Assembly (NCBI GenBank): GCA_027451825.1
Contig: DAIDHZ010000016.1
Location: 1 to 49,277, forward strand
Origin: Chlamydiota bacterium
GTDB lineage: Bacteria > Chlamydiota > Chlamydiia > Chlamydiales > SM23-39
Length of the DNA: 49,277 nt
Reading direction: 5' to 3'
The translations under genes and the position numbers were made by a program. The notes beneath the pieces were generated by a model. That model searched no databases, was not told the DNA's origin, and worked only from the letters and a program-made list of their open reading frames with translations. Positions 25,344 to 34,407 of the stretch are shown here, in pieces. Every line of letters starts with the position of its first letter. Positions within the stretch are counted from its first letter, which is position 1.

Positions 25344-27125
25344 ATGAGCAGATTACTTTTCTTTTTGCCTTATTTACTTTTTGCAGAAACCACCCTACTT
25401 TCTCAAGCAGAAACCATCTCTCAATCTTATCAAGAACAAATTTCAAAAACTCCTCCTCCAGGGAGAGAATCATTGGCAAATCAGGCTCTCATCTCTTCAT
25501 CAAATTGGCTCACGATCCACTTAGAAAGTCTTGAAAATCAACGCAACCCCATTGACTCATTCGATGATCCTAAAATTTGGCAGCTGTTCAAAGACATTGG
25601 AATTCAATCAGTTCATCTTAAAAACATCAAAAACAATCAAGAGCTCATCATTGATCCTTCCTGGAAATCTTCCTGGACAAGCCTTCAAGAAAAAACGCAA
25701 AGACAAAAAATTTCTTTCGTTGGGGATTTAATGGGGAATGCAATTCCTATGGGAAGCGATTTTGAAATGGCCATTCAAAATCAAAAAAAATATACCTCCC
25801 TTTTTCACCTCATCGAAATCGATCCCAAAGATTGGAATCTTATCCCTGAAATCCCTTCCGGACAAAAAGAAGCCAATGTTCCCTGGCTGAATGTCCAAAA
25901 ATTACACCAAAAAGGCTATATTCAAGAGCTCTTTAATCCATACATCAAAAAAAGCAGCTGGAATACAACAGCTCCTATCGTGGGGATTGATGGGAAAAAA
26001 AGACGCTGGATCTATCTCAAGGAAGGGAAAAACAACCCATGTCTTTCATGGCTATCAACTTCTTTTGGAGCCTATCAATTAATCACGGCAAACGCTTTAG
26101 GAATGTTTTTTGAGCTGGGAGAAAAAATTCTGCAAATCGATGGGAAAATCCCTCTTTTTGCACAAGAAATGATCGCTCTTTGGATCCGAAAAATGGGAGC
26201 CTATACCACACTCTCTACCAATGGGACTCTTGCATCGATTGCCAATGCCCCAACCGATTTTGCAACAGATAGCGCAACTCCGATTGCACTCCTTCATGCA
26301 CTCATCACTCAAAATACAACAGCCCTTCAAATGATCTACCAACTCTTTTTGGAAAACAACATTCCATCCCACAAACTCGTCCATACTTTACAGCCTTTTG
26401 AAACCCATCTTTGCGACTGGATGGAACTCATCCAATCTCCTCAGAAAAAATTCAACTACGGAGAAGAAAAAATCACAGCCAATTTTTTGCGGCAAAGACT
26501 TTTAAAAGAAGATCTTCTTCGACTTCAACTCTTAGATCGTCTTCCCGAAACAACATGGGTCGATTATTGTAAGAGATCTTTAAATCTGCAAGATTTTGAA
26601 AATCATGTAGATGACATCCAAAAACTCCATCTTCTTTTGGCTTTTACCTATGCACATCAACCCGGCGTATTTTGTGTCTCTTTAGAAGATCTTTTAGGGG
26701 CTTATCGCTCTAAAAATACGAATTTAAACATCTTGGAATCGAACCCGGATTGCATCTACGCAAGTCTTCCTATCCAACAAACAAATCCCGATTCATTCAC
26801 ATCACAGCTCAGTCAAATCATTCGAAAGAGAAATGAAACCAATATTGCAAGAGGATCTCTCATTGATGTTCTCCCCTCCCCAAATCCGGGGACTCTTCTT
26901 CTTTTACATCGTCTAGGATCCAGCGGCTTTATTCAACTCCTCGCTGTCAACTTCTCCAAAGAATCAGTTCAAGAAAATATCAAATACAAAGAGATTGCAG
27001 AGACATCCGCAATCGATATCATGACTCAACTTGGTGAAGAAAAAGTCTTTTCTTCTCCTCAATTTTCATTTAATCTAGATCCTCAATCAGCAAGAGCTTT
27101 TTACTTCCAACCCAAATATTACTAA
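25344..27125 (+). CDS. Exported protein, remote GH13 (alpha-amylase-like) resemblance
   Basis: 593 residues. Signal peptide MSRLLFFLPYLLFAE. The order of features recalls the GH13 (beta/alpha)8 barrel: KDIGIQSVHLK (about 90), SFVGDLMGNA (about 125; compare region I DxxxNH), a late barrel segment with HQPGVFCVSLEDLLGAY (about 434-450), and a C-terminal beta-sandwich-like part (GFIQLLAVNFS, ARAFYF). The region expected to hold the nucleophile Asp reads GAYQLITANA, with no acidic residue, so if it is GH13 it is probably inactive or has another use. Function uncertain. The next gene starts 3 nt after its stop, so it forms a pair with a GT9 glycosyltransferase. Confidence 0.5.
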   Translation: MSRLLFFLPYLLFAETTLLSQAETISQSYQEQISKTPPPGRESLANQALISSSNWLTIHLESLENQRNPIDSFDDPKIWQLFKDIGIQSVHLKNIKNNQELIIDPSWKSSWTSLQEKTQRQKISFVGDLMGNAIPMGSDFEMAIQNQKKYTSLFHLIEIDPKDWNLIPEIPSGQKEANVPWLNVQKLHQKGYIQELFNPYIKKSSWNTTAPIVGIDGKKRRWIYLKEGKNNPCLSWLSTSFGAYQLITANALGMFFELGEKILQIDGKIPLFAQEMIALWIRKMGAYTTLSTNGTLASIANAPTDFATDSATPIALLHALITQNTTALQMIYQLFLENNIPSHKLVHTLQPFETHLCDWMELIQSPQKKFNYGEEKITANFLRQRLLKEDLLRLQLLDRLPETTWVDYCKRSLNLQDFENHVDDIQKLHLLLAFTYAHQPGVFCVSLEDLLGAYRSKNTNLNILESNPDCIYASLPIQQTNPDSFTSQLSQIIRKRNETNIARGSLIDVLPSPNPGTLLLLHRLGSSGFIQLLAVNFSKESVQENIKYKEIAETSAIDIMTQLGEEKVFSSPQFSFNLDPQSARAFYFQPKYY

Positions 27126-27128
27126 CCT

Positions 27129-28004
27129 ATGAACATCGGAATCATTACAGCTCAAGGACTTGGCGATGGACTTATCTTTCATATTGCAGCCCATCATTTA
27201 AAAAAAATAGGCCATCATGTCACCACGTTCAATGATCACCTTCCAGGTTTTCAAAAATGGCTCTCAGAATACCATCTCTTAAAACAACCTTCCTTAAGCG
27301 CCATTTCCGAGCTCCCAAAACACTACGATGCCATCATCTTACAACATGACAATTTAGAAAAATCATGGAAAGTCAATAACCTTCCCATTCCTACTTTTCG
27401 TTTTTTTGGATCTCACAGCATTGAAAAACATGGAACCCTTACCGATTTTGACTATATTGCGGACCGAACCAAACCGATGGCTTTCAATGTTGTTCAAGCC
27501 ATTCAAAAATGGTTCGGATCTTGTGATTTTGTCAATGGGCTTATCCCTCCTAAACATCTCATTTTCAAAAAGAATCGCCAAAGAATTGTCATTCACCATA
27601 GCAGTAGTTCTCTTCTTAGAAACTGGCCTTTGTCTAAATTTGAAAAAGTGGCTCAATTTTTAGAGGCCGAAGGCTATGAACCTTTTTTCATCTCCGCACA
27701 AGATCATACTCCTAAATTTTCCAATCTCGATGATTTGGCCTCCTTTATCTTTGAAAGCGGAGCTTTTTTAGGAAATGATTCAGGACCCGGACATTTAGCA
27801 TCGTATCTCAATATTCCGTCACTCATCATCGGAAAAGAATTTCATCACTTGGCTCTTTGGCAGCCGGGATGGCGTCCTGCCTCTGTAATCACCCCGCCGC
27901 TTTGGGCAACCCATTTTAGATGGGGAAGAACTCACTGGGATCAATTCATAACAACAAAAAAGATAATAAAAACACTAAAAAGCAAAGTCTTAAAATCTAT
28001 ATAG
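27129..28004 (+). CDS. GT9-family (heptosyltransferase-like) glycosyltransferase
   Basis: 291 residues. N-terminal GIITAQGLGDGLI and C-terminal FLGNDSGPGHLASYLNIPSLII are the typical halves of ADP-heptose:LPS heptosyltransferases (GT-B fold; the second motif contacts the donor). It is shorter than the usual about 340 residues. No Sec signal; cytoplasmic. Expected role in lipopolysaccharide core or another surface glycan. Coupled to the upstream exported GH13-like gene. Confidence 0.8.
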   Translation: MNIGIITAQGLGDGLIFHIAAHHLKKIGHHVTTFNDHLPGFQKWLSEYHLLKQPSLSAISELPKHYDAIILQHDNLEKSWKVNNLPIPTFRFFGSHSIEKHGTLTDFDYIADRTKPMAFNVVQAIQKWFGSCDFVNGLIPPKHLIFKKNRQRIVIHHSSSSLLRNWPLSKFEKVAQFLEAEGYEPFFISAQDHTPKFSNLDDLASFIFESGAFLGNDSGPGHLASYLNIPSLIIGKEFHHLALWQPGWRPASVITPPLWATHFRWGRTHWDQFITTKKIIKTLKSKVLKSI

Positions 28005-28048
28005 AAAATAAATAACATATTTTAATAATATTAAATTATAGGTTATTT

Positions 28049-28351
28049 ATGAAAGATTTACCCCATCACATGAAAAAACTAAACCGAAGAATCGTCCGTT
28101 CCGCTCATAGAGAGGAGATGGATTTAGAATCATATGAATTAAGCCCTCCTGAGATACAAACGCCAGGCAAAGGACAAATTCGCAAACAAATCAAACAAAA
28201 AATCAAAAAACAAAGAGAAGCTAGAACTCCTACAGAATTATCTCGCGAAGAAAAAAACAAAAAAATGAAAAAGAGAGTTCCCATCTTCGACAGGCTTAAA
28301 GAAAAACCAAAAGTTGCAAAGCCAACGAGAAAAAAAACTCCTCGTATTTAA
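28049..28351 (+). CDS. Small Lys/Arg-rich protein, unknown
   Basis: 100 residues, strongly basic (many KK, RK, KKK clusters), no hydrophobic stretch, likely disordered. It could bind nucleic acid, as chlamydial histone-like proteins do, but it has no recognised motif. The start ATG follows AGG at a suitable distance. The region in front is AT-rich (28005-28048). Confidence 0.55.
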   Translation: MKDLPHHMKKLNRRIVRSAHREEMDLESYELSPPEIQTPGKGQIRKQIKQKIKKQREARTPTELSREEKNKKMKKRVPIFDRLKEKPKVAKPTRKKTPRI

Positions 28352-28391
28352 CTGTTTTTGATACACTCACGAAAAAGGGAATAAAGGTTGA

Positions 28392-29666
28392 ATGGCTGCA
28401 GAAAAGATCGTGATTTTAGGAGGAGGCTTTGGAGGGCTCAATGCTGCAAAAGCGCTGGGTCATTCAAAATTTGACGTATGGGTCATTGACAAAACCAATC
28501 ACCATCTCTTTCAACCCCTTCTATATCAAGTAGCAAGCGCAGCTCTTGCTTCATCCGATATTGCAATCCCCATCCGAGAAATTTTACACCCTTACGAAAA
28601 TATCACAGTCTTAATGGGAGAGGTTGTATCGATTGATAAAGAAAAGAAAACGCTTCTTCTTCGCAATGGAGATCAAGTTTCCTATGAATATCTCATCGTT
28701 GCTTTAGGGGCGAAACACTCTTATTTTGGACATGATGACTGGGGAAAATATGCTCCGGGACTCAAAACGCTCTCCGATGCTCTTAAAATCAGAGAACGTA
28801 TTCTCATGTCTTTTGAAATCGCAGAGAGATGCGATAGTATTTCCGAAGCTAAAAAATATCTCAATTTCGTGATCATTGGAGGAGGCCCTACCGGCGTTGA
28901 AATGGCAGGCGCGATCGCTGAAATTGCCTATGAAACGATGCTCAAAAACTTCCGCCGCATTGATCCAACAAAAGCCAAAATCTATCTCATTGAAGGCTCT
29001 TCTCATATTTTACCTGTCTATCCGGAAAAGCTCACCACAAAAGCAACAAAATATCTCGAACGTTTTGGAGTCAATGTCATCACCGGAAAAAGAGTGACCA
29101 ACGTGACTGATGAAGGTGTTGATGTAGAAGGGAATTTTATCCCTACAAAAAATATTCTCTGGGCAGCCGGAAACCAAGCATCCCCAATTCTCAAAACACT
29201 CGATGTCCCCACAGATCGTCAAGGGAGAGTCATTGTCGGTCCCGATCTTTCAATCCCGGATCATCCCGAAATCTTTGTCATTGGAGACGCCGCTTGTGCG
29301 ATGGATAAAGAGGGAAAACCACTTCCCGGACTTGCTCCTGTTGCCGTACAGCAAGGACGCTATGTCGCTCATCTCTTAAGAAAACGCTATAAAAAAGAAG
29401 AACGTCCTCCTTTTCATTATTTTGATAAAGGATCCATGGCAACCATTGGGAAAACAAAAGCGATCGGCATGTTTGGTAAAATCCAATTCAGCGGATTTAT
29501 CGCTTGGCTAGCCTGGTGTTTTGTTCATGTGTTCTATTTGATTGGATTTAGAAATCGGATCATCGTTCTCATGCAATGGCTATTCTCTTATTTCTCTCCT
29601 AAAAGAGGCGCTAGATTAATTAAAGAACCTCTGGATGAAGAGCTTTCCAAACATTCAGATAAGTAA
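28392..29666 (+). CDS. ndh: Type II NADH:quinone oxidoreductase (NDH-2)
   Basis: 424 residues. FAD-binding motif VILGGGFGGLNAAKAL at residues 6-21, NADH-binding motif VIIGGGPTGVEMAGAIAE (about 159-176), the FAD-contacting VIGDAAC (about 297), VAVQQGRYVA, and a hydrophobic C-terminal end (about 370-410) for membrane attachment. It passes electrons from NADH to quinone without pumping ions. Ribosome binding site AAAGG. It overlaps comEC by 32 nt. Confidence 0.95.
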   Translation: MAAEKIVILGGGFGGLNAAKALGHSKFDVWVIDKTNHHLFQPLLYQVASAALASSDIAIPIREILHPYENITVLMGEVVSIDKEKKTLLLRNGDQVSYEYLIVALGAKHSYFGHDDWGKYAPGLKTLSDALKIRERILMSFEIAERCDSISEAKKYLNFVIIGGGPTGVEMAGAIAEIAYETMLKNFRRIDPTKAKIYLIEGSSHILPVYPEKLTTKATKYLERFGVNVITGKRVTNVTDEGVDVEGNFIPTKNILWAAGNQASPILKTLDVPTDRQGRVIVGPDLSIPDHPEIFVIGDAACAMDKEGKPLPGLAPVAVQQGRYVAHLLRKRYKKEERPPFHYFDKGSMATIGKTKAIGMFGKIQFSGFIAWLAWCFVHVFYLIGFRNRIIVLMQWLFSYFSPKRGARLIKEPLDEELSKHSDK

Positions 29667-31107
29667 CAGTACCCATTTTTGGAAAGAGCATCCGGCGCTT
29701 TTATATGCTCTTTCTCTTTTAATCGGCACAAGTTATCCTCTTTTCTTCTCTTTGCCAATTCTTGCCATTTTATGGTTCTTTTATCTTTTAACATTTAAGC
29801 TTTATCCTTCAATTTTTCTTCTTTTTGCAGCAATTGGCTACGGCTTTTTAAACCAACTTCCTGACACTGCAAAAGAACAAGAGATCAAAGCGATCTTTTC
29901 TCCATCCAAGCTCCAGCCTCATCAAACACCCTTTCAAAAAGAGCTCCTCTATCAAGGCTTTCTTCAAACAAAATTTGGAACATTTCCCTGCTCAATCCAC
30001 TATCGAAAAAATCTTTCCGATCATCCTCCTGCCTCCCAGTCCTATCTGATGCAAGGAACACTTCTTCGAAACGACACCAACTCTTTTACCTTCAAACCCA
30101 AAGAATGGATCCCATTAAAAAACACATGGTCGCTTGCAGAACTCAGATATCAAATGAAAGAAAAGTTCAAAGATCTCTTAAAAAAGCACTTACCCTCCAG
30201 AAAAGCAGCGACATTTTTAGCTTCTTTAACAACAGGAGATGTGGATGATCGAATGCTACGATACGAATTTAGCAGAGTAGGGCTCCAGCACATCCTTGCC
30301 ATTTCAGGCTTTCACTTTGGGATTTTAATCGCTTTTTGTTCTTACGCCTTGCAACTTTTTCTTTCGAAATCGCAAAAGATAGTGACCCTTCTCTTAACTG
30401 TGACTCTCTATTATATCTTTGTTGGATCATCTCCTGCCATTGAAAGAAGTTGGATTGCCGCTTTTACCTATTTAATCAGTCAATGGATCAATCGACCTAC
30501 CTCCGGACTCAATCTCTTGGGGGTTGCTCTTGGCTTTGAAATCATCAAAGATCCTTGGGTTTCATCCAATATCGGCTTTCAATTAAGCTTTTTAAGCTGC
30601 TTTGGACTCATCCTTTTTTATTCTCTCTTCGAAAAGAAACTTCAAAATCTTTTCCCCAAAAGATCTTTTAAAGAACTCCTCTCACTTCCAAGACTCCAGC
30701 AGCATGGTTATTTTTTTTCCGCTTTCTTTCGAAAAGCCATCAGCCTTACTTTAGCTGTCAATATTGCTCTCTTCCCGCTCATCCTCTTTCACTTTCAAAC
30801 ATTTCCTCTTTTAGGATTTCTCTATAATCTCTTCATCCCTTTTTTCATCACAATCAGTATATCTTTACTTTTGATTGCTTTGATTTTTCACCTCCTATTT
30901 CCCCCGATCGCCCATTGCTTCTATGCAATCACCAATTTCCTCACTCAAGAAATTTTAGAAATCATCGCATATCCGCCACTGGCCATTGATTTTTCAATAG
31001 GAACCTCTCTCATTTCTCGTCCGATCGTGATTGGGTATCTCTTTGTTTTGACTCTTTTCTATTTCCGTTTTAAGGATCCGTCGAAAAATTTAGGTTCATT
31101 CGGCTAA
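29635..31107 (+). CDS. comEC: ComEC/Rec2-family DNA uptake channel
   Basis: 490 residues. N-terminal two membrane segments, a DUF4131-like soluble part with FLQTKFG and LMQGTLL, then the competence domain with HILAISGFHFG, GSSPAIERSW, and NIGFQLSFLSCFGL. It would carry single-stranded DNA across the inner membrane. The C-terminal metallo-beta-lactamase domain present in many ComEC proteins is absent. Translation probably couples to ndh. Confidence 0.9.
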   Translation: MKSFPNIQISNSTHFWKEHPALLYALSLLIGTSYPLFFSLPILAILWFFYLLTFKLYPSIFLLFAAIGYGFLNQLPDTAKEQEIKAIFSPSKLQPHQTPFQKELLYQGFLQTKFGTFPCSIHYRKNLSDHPPASQSYLMQGTLLRNDTNSFTFKPKEWIPLKNTWSLAELRYQMKEKFKDLLKKHLPSRKAATFLASLTTGDVDDRMLRYEFSRVGLQHILAISGFHFGILIAFCSYALQLFLSKSQKIVTLLLTVTLYYIFVGSSPAIERSWIAAFTYLISQWINRPTSGLNLLGVALGFEIIKDPWVSSNIGFQLSFLSCFGLILFYSLFEKKLQNLFPKRSFKELLSLPRLQQHGYFFSAFFRKAISLTLAVNIALFPLILFHFQTFPLLGFLYNLFIPFFITISISLLLIALIFHLLFPPIAHCFYAITNFLTQEILEIIAYPPLAIDFSIGTSLISRPIVIGYLFVLTLFYFRFKDPSKNLGSFG

Positions 31108-31130
31108 TTGATACCTAATCATGCTTCTAA

Positions 31131-31295
31131 TAACTCAAGTTGCCAGTCGATCGTTAGACGAGTACGGAGCGAGAGGGCTGAGGTCGAGGATTTCGCGACG
31201 AGTCTTAGAGTAAGAACTTCTGGACGAGGAGCGAAATCCTCGAGATCGGCACTCGCAGCCCGTAATCGTCAACGAGCGACTAGCAACTTGAGTTA
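31131..31295. repeat. 165-bp imperfect palindromic element
   Basis: The two ends TAACTCAAGTTGC and GCAACTTGAGTTA are perfect 13-bp inverted repeats. Inside, the arms (about 31131-31203 and 31224-31295) keep matching with gaps, including CGAGGATTTCGC / GCGAAATCCTCG. It lies between the convergent comEC and GT17 genes. It could be a small non-autonomous mobile element or a bidirectional terminator-like structure. A 62-codon ORF inside it is an artefact. Confidence 0.75.
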
Positions 31296-31301
31296 ATACT
31301 C

Positions 31302-32162
31302 CTAATCGTAAATGAAGCCATTTTCTCGAAACTGATCTTTATGAGTCTGAATATATTGAGGATATGTCTGATCGATTCGAACCTGACAGGTCCACTCCAA
31401 CACATTTTGATCAATCGACTGTACATCTGTCCGAAAATGAGGATGAGAATCTTCAACATGAGAAAAAGCTCGAATCTTATCTTTCACTTTGCCATACCCA
31501 CCCATGTAGGTAAAATGCCATCCTGCATTAAGACATGTTCCGGGCCATCGATGTTTTGTCCAGTCGGCCCACCATCCGGTAATGACTCCTCTAAATTCAG
31601 TGGGCGTCATCGTTTTTAAATGACCATACGTCGCAGCACCGGCTCCATTCCAATACGGAGTATATGTATCAAGGCGATCCAGAAAATAGCGATACATTCT
31701 CATACTCAAACGCATCGTATCATATTCTCGACTCTCTAGTTTTTGACGAATATACGGCAAAGATGATGCTCTCCAAATTTCATCCACATCTGAAATAAAA
31801 ATGATATCCTCATCTGAACAATTCTTTAATCCTTGCAAAATGGCATCTCTTTGCAAGTTTTCTCTTAGATAATTGCAATACTCCGATCTTTCCTCTTCGC
31901 TATGAGATAAAGGCAAATCAACCACAATATGAATCACTTTATCTAAAAAAAAAGCAAAACGATGCCGGTTTTCTTCAAAAAAAAGAGATTTTGGAGTTCC
32001 TTTAAACGTCTTCGAGGATTCTACTAAAACAAACTGATCCACAACATTGTAGAGCTCAGAAAATCGAACCTCTAAAAGTTCCAATTCATTAAAGAAAATA
32101 AAACAATCATATACCGCAGAAAACGCTGAATTCAGCAAAATCAATAAAAACAAAAAACGCAT
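31302..32162 (-). CDS. Exported GT17-like glycosyltransferase
   Basis: 286 residues. Signal peptide at 1-16 (ILLNSAFSA). The catalytic region follows at once: YDCFIFFNELELLEVR, VLVESSKTFKG, ISDVDEIW (the DxD-type metal and donor site, about residue 122) and GWHFTYMGG. This is the pattern of GT17, the family of the animal beta-1,4-mannosyl-glycoprotein N-acetylglucosaminyltransferase (GnT-III). The membrane anchor of the animal enzyme is replaced by a cleavable signal. Last gene of a three-gene operon; 3-nt gap to the gene before it. Donor and acceptor are not known. Confidence 0.85.
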   Translation of the reverse strand: MRFLFLLILLNSAFSAVYDCFIFFNELELLEVRFSELYNVVDQFVLVESSKTFKGTPKSLFFEENRHRFAFFLDKVIHIVVDLPLSHSEEERSEYCNYLRENLQRDAILQGLKNCSDEDIIFISDVDEIWRASSLPYIRQKLESREYDTMRLSMRMYRYFLDRLDTYTPYWNGAGAATYGHLKTMTPTEFRGVITGWWADWTKHRWPGTCLNAGWHFTYMGGYGKVKDKIRAFSHVEDSHPHFRTDVQSIDQNVLEWTCQVRIDQTYPQYIQTHKDQFRENGFIYD

Positions 32163-32165
32163 TTT

Positions 32166-32987
32166 TCAATTCACAAAAATTTCAAAAATATCCGGATTAA
32201 AAAAAGTAGAACAATAGCTTAAATTCGAATCTGTTCGAATCAAAATATCAGCTTTTGAAAGAAGAAGACAATCTATCAAAGCTTCTTCTCCAATTCGATA
32301 CTTATCTGTAAACGGGTTTAAATGAATGGCAGTCCCATCAAAAGAGCGGGTATTTTCTTCGCAAAAACAAACCTTGTCTTCATATTTTTGAATCATAAAA
32401 TCTAAAAAAGATTGAGAATCTGTTGCCACAAAAATTTGATACTCCGAAAGACCTCGTCTCAAAAGTTCTTTTTCAATTTCAAACCATACTTTCATGTAAG
32501 GAGGCGAAGACTCTTTTTTATCGGTTCCCCGATAATGAACTGCCACGAGAAACTTCCCCTGAAAATGACTTTTCATAAATGCATCTACTTTGTCCAAAAT
32601 ATGAGATCTGATCCGTATATATTTTTTAATGAGTCGATATGCATTTCTCCTTTCCCCTAAACTTTCAGAATCCAAATTCCAAGGAACTCCAAAGGGAAGA
32701 TAACCCACAACATACCGTTTCGGAGCGCTCACATCTCCATATCGAATCGGCTCAAAGTAGTAGTTCCACCAATTAGGCCCATGCTCTTCATCCAAATAGA
32801 TCGCATTTTCTTTTGGGTAGCCAAAGTCAATCTCAACTCCTGCATAAAGACCTTTTTCATAAATCTTCATCGCCAAAACAACATCATAAAACATGCTAAA
32901 CATGCCATCATGACGAGTGCCCAAAACAACAAATTCCTTCTCTACACAACTTAAGTGAAAAAAAATCAAACAAAGAAAAAGCTTCAT
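32166..32987 (-). CDS. Exported alpha-1,6-fucosyltransferase-like (FUT8/NodZ, GT23) protein
   Basis: 273 residues. Signal-like N-terminus MKLFLCLIFFHLSC; the Cys is not in a perfect lipobox. VAVHYRGTDKK (about 149-159) corresponds to the donor-binding HxRxTDK motif of FUT8 and NodZ; IFVATDSQSF and LLSKADILIRTDSNLSYC correspond to the following conserved strands. Predicted GDP-sugar-dependent transferase; fucose as donor is an inference from family resemblance. It overlaps the upstream gene by 4 nt, so it is translationally coupled. Confidence 0.75.
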   Translation of the reverse strand: MKLFLCLIFFHLSCVEKEFVVLGTRHDGMFSMFYDVVLAMKIYEKGLYAGVEIDFGYPKENAIYLDEEHGPNWWNYYFEPIRYGDVSAPKRYVVGYLPFGVPWNLDSESLGERRNAYRLIKKYIRIRSHILDKVDAFMKSHFQGKFLVAVHYRGTDKKESSPPYMKVWFEIEKELLRRGLSEYQIFVATDSQSFLDFMIQKYEDKVCFCEENTRSFDGTAIHLNPFTDKYRIGEEALIDCLLLSKADILIRTDSNLSYCSTFFNPDIFEIFVN

Positions 32988-33598
32988 GATTTCACTAAAA
33001 TCACTTGATATCCTTTTTGAAAAATCTTCCAGCCTCTCTCTAGAAGATATTGAATCACAAGTTTTCCCTTACCGCCTCTAGGAAAACAGCAATCATCAAT
33101 CATCACAATCGTTTCATCTGAAAACCAAGGATACGCCGCAATGAGCTCATTGAGATGATGTTTCTGAGATGGAAGAGGATCCCAATCAGCATAATCGCAA
33201 CTATCCAAATAAAGAAAATCAATCACCTTTCCAAAATCCTTTAAAAAAGCAATCGAATCACTCTGTACAAAATGAACAGAATCTTTAGCCAACTCTGAAA
33301 GAGCATTGTCTGCATTTTTTAAAGCTTCATCATCGCAGTCGATCGAATATAAAATGGCCTCATTTTCACTGGCCCAATCTCCAAAAATCAAAGTAGAGCA
33401 TCCATCGCCTCCGCAATTCCAGTCTCCATATCTTGAAGTCCCTGTTTCCACAAGTGTTTTTGCCTTGCGCTCCTTCATCAACTGCAAAACAGAAAAAAAC
33501 GTCTCATAACGTGCATTTTCGGGATCAATCCGAGAATCCAAACAATCTGCGTACAAAACACAATGAATCACACTGACAAACAAGAACCACTTTCTCAT
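32984..33598 (-). CDS. Exported SAM-methyltransferase-fold protein
   Basis: 204 residues. Signal peptide MRKWFLFVSVIHCVLYA. The mature part reads like a class I methyltransferase: TLVETGTSRYGDW (motif I region), ILYSIDCDDEALKNA (acidic end of strand 2), VHFVQSDS, FLYLDSCDYADW and IVMIDDCCFPRGGKG. Several Cys residues (CGGDGC, DDCC) could form disulfides, which would suit an exported protein. First gene of the operon with the FUT8-like and GT17-like genes. Substrate unknown. Confidence 0.75.
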   Translation of the reverse strand: MRKWFLFVSVIHCVLYADCLDSRIDPENARYETFFSVLQLMKERKAKTLVETGTSRYGDWNCGGDGCSTLIFGDWASENEAILYSIDCDDEALKNADNALSELAKDSVHFVQSDSIAFLKDFGKVIDFLYLDSCDYADWDPLPSQKHHLNELIAAYPWFSDETIVMIDDCCFPRGGKGKLVIQYLLERGWKIFQKGYQVILVKS

Positions 33599-33742
33599 AC
33601 AAAAAACTCCAAGCTCAGGGAGTCAAATATAAAATTTTATAGTAGTTTTTTTCAAAGCCATTCTCCGATTTCCCATTTCTTCCAATTTTTGTTTAAGAAA
33701 AATCCAAGCTACCTTAATCTAAAATATAAAACGAAAAAACCT

Positions 33743-34171
33743 ATGACACTGATTGAAACAATCAACCTTGGGATCAAAGAAGCGATCCGCAGTCAAGATC
33801 AAATAAGACTCAGCACTCTACGAATGCTCAAATCCAAAATACTTGCCGTCGATGCTCGAGGATCTCTTCCCGATGCAGAAATTGTCAAACTCTTCAAAAC
33901 ATATTACGGTTCTCTTCAAGAAGCAAAGGAACAATCCGTACACCGTCCTGACATCGTAGAGAAATTAGAAGAAGAGATGAAAATTGTCCTCGAATTTCTA
34001 CCCAAAGCCCCTTCTTTAGAAGAAACAAGAAAAGTCGTCCTTCAGGCAATCCAAGAATCAGGGGCCAAAACCAAAAAAGAAACCGGGATCGTCATGAAAA
34101 CCATCATGAAAATCAACAATACGGTCGATGGAAAGCTCGCCAAAACTTTGGTCGATGAGCTTTTACCCTAA
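33743..34171 (+). CDS. yqeY: GatB/YqeY-domain protein
   Basis: 142 residues from ATG at 33743. An upstream in-frame extension to 33563 runs into the divergent gene and has no family resemblance. MTLIETINLGIKEAIRSQDQ, RLSTLRMLKSKI and ETGIVMKTIMKINNTVDGK match the YqeY family, which is all-helical and related to the tRNA-binding tail of GatB; proposed role in tRNA-dependent amidation or tRNA binding. Single gene; no convincing Shine-Dalgarno. Confidence 0.88.
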   Translation: MTLIETINLGIKEAIRSQDQIRLSTLRMLKSKILAVDARGSLPDAEIVKLFKTYYGSLQEAKEQSVHRPDIVEKLEEEMKIVLEFLPKAPSLEETRKVVLQAIQESGAKTKKETGIVMKTIMKINNTVDGKLAKTLVDELLP

Positions 34172-34407
34172 AAGATTACAGAGAAATGAGTTCACTACCA
34201 TCAAATTAAAGAACCAAGCCAACGTTCGCTTTAAGTCCTGCAATTCCTCGAGAGACCCGAAGAAGCCCGCCTTAAATAACTCACTATAAATAGTTTAAGA
34301 AAGGCCTTAGAAGATTTAAAAACCCCATCTAATTAACAGCACATATCAATAATTTAATTTAAACCAAAACATTGATTTTATTTTTGTTTTTAATTAAAAT
34401 AAAAGTA

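Noticed and set aside
31108..31296. 62-codon plus-strand ORF after comEC
   Set aside because: Consists almost entirely of the 165-bp palindrome; no ribosome binding site.
33563..33742. N-terminal extension of the YqeY gene
   Set aside because: Overlaps the divergent methyltransferase start and has no similarity to the family, which begins at 33743.
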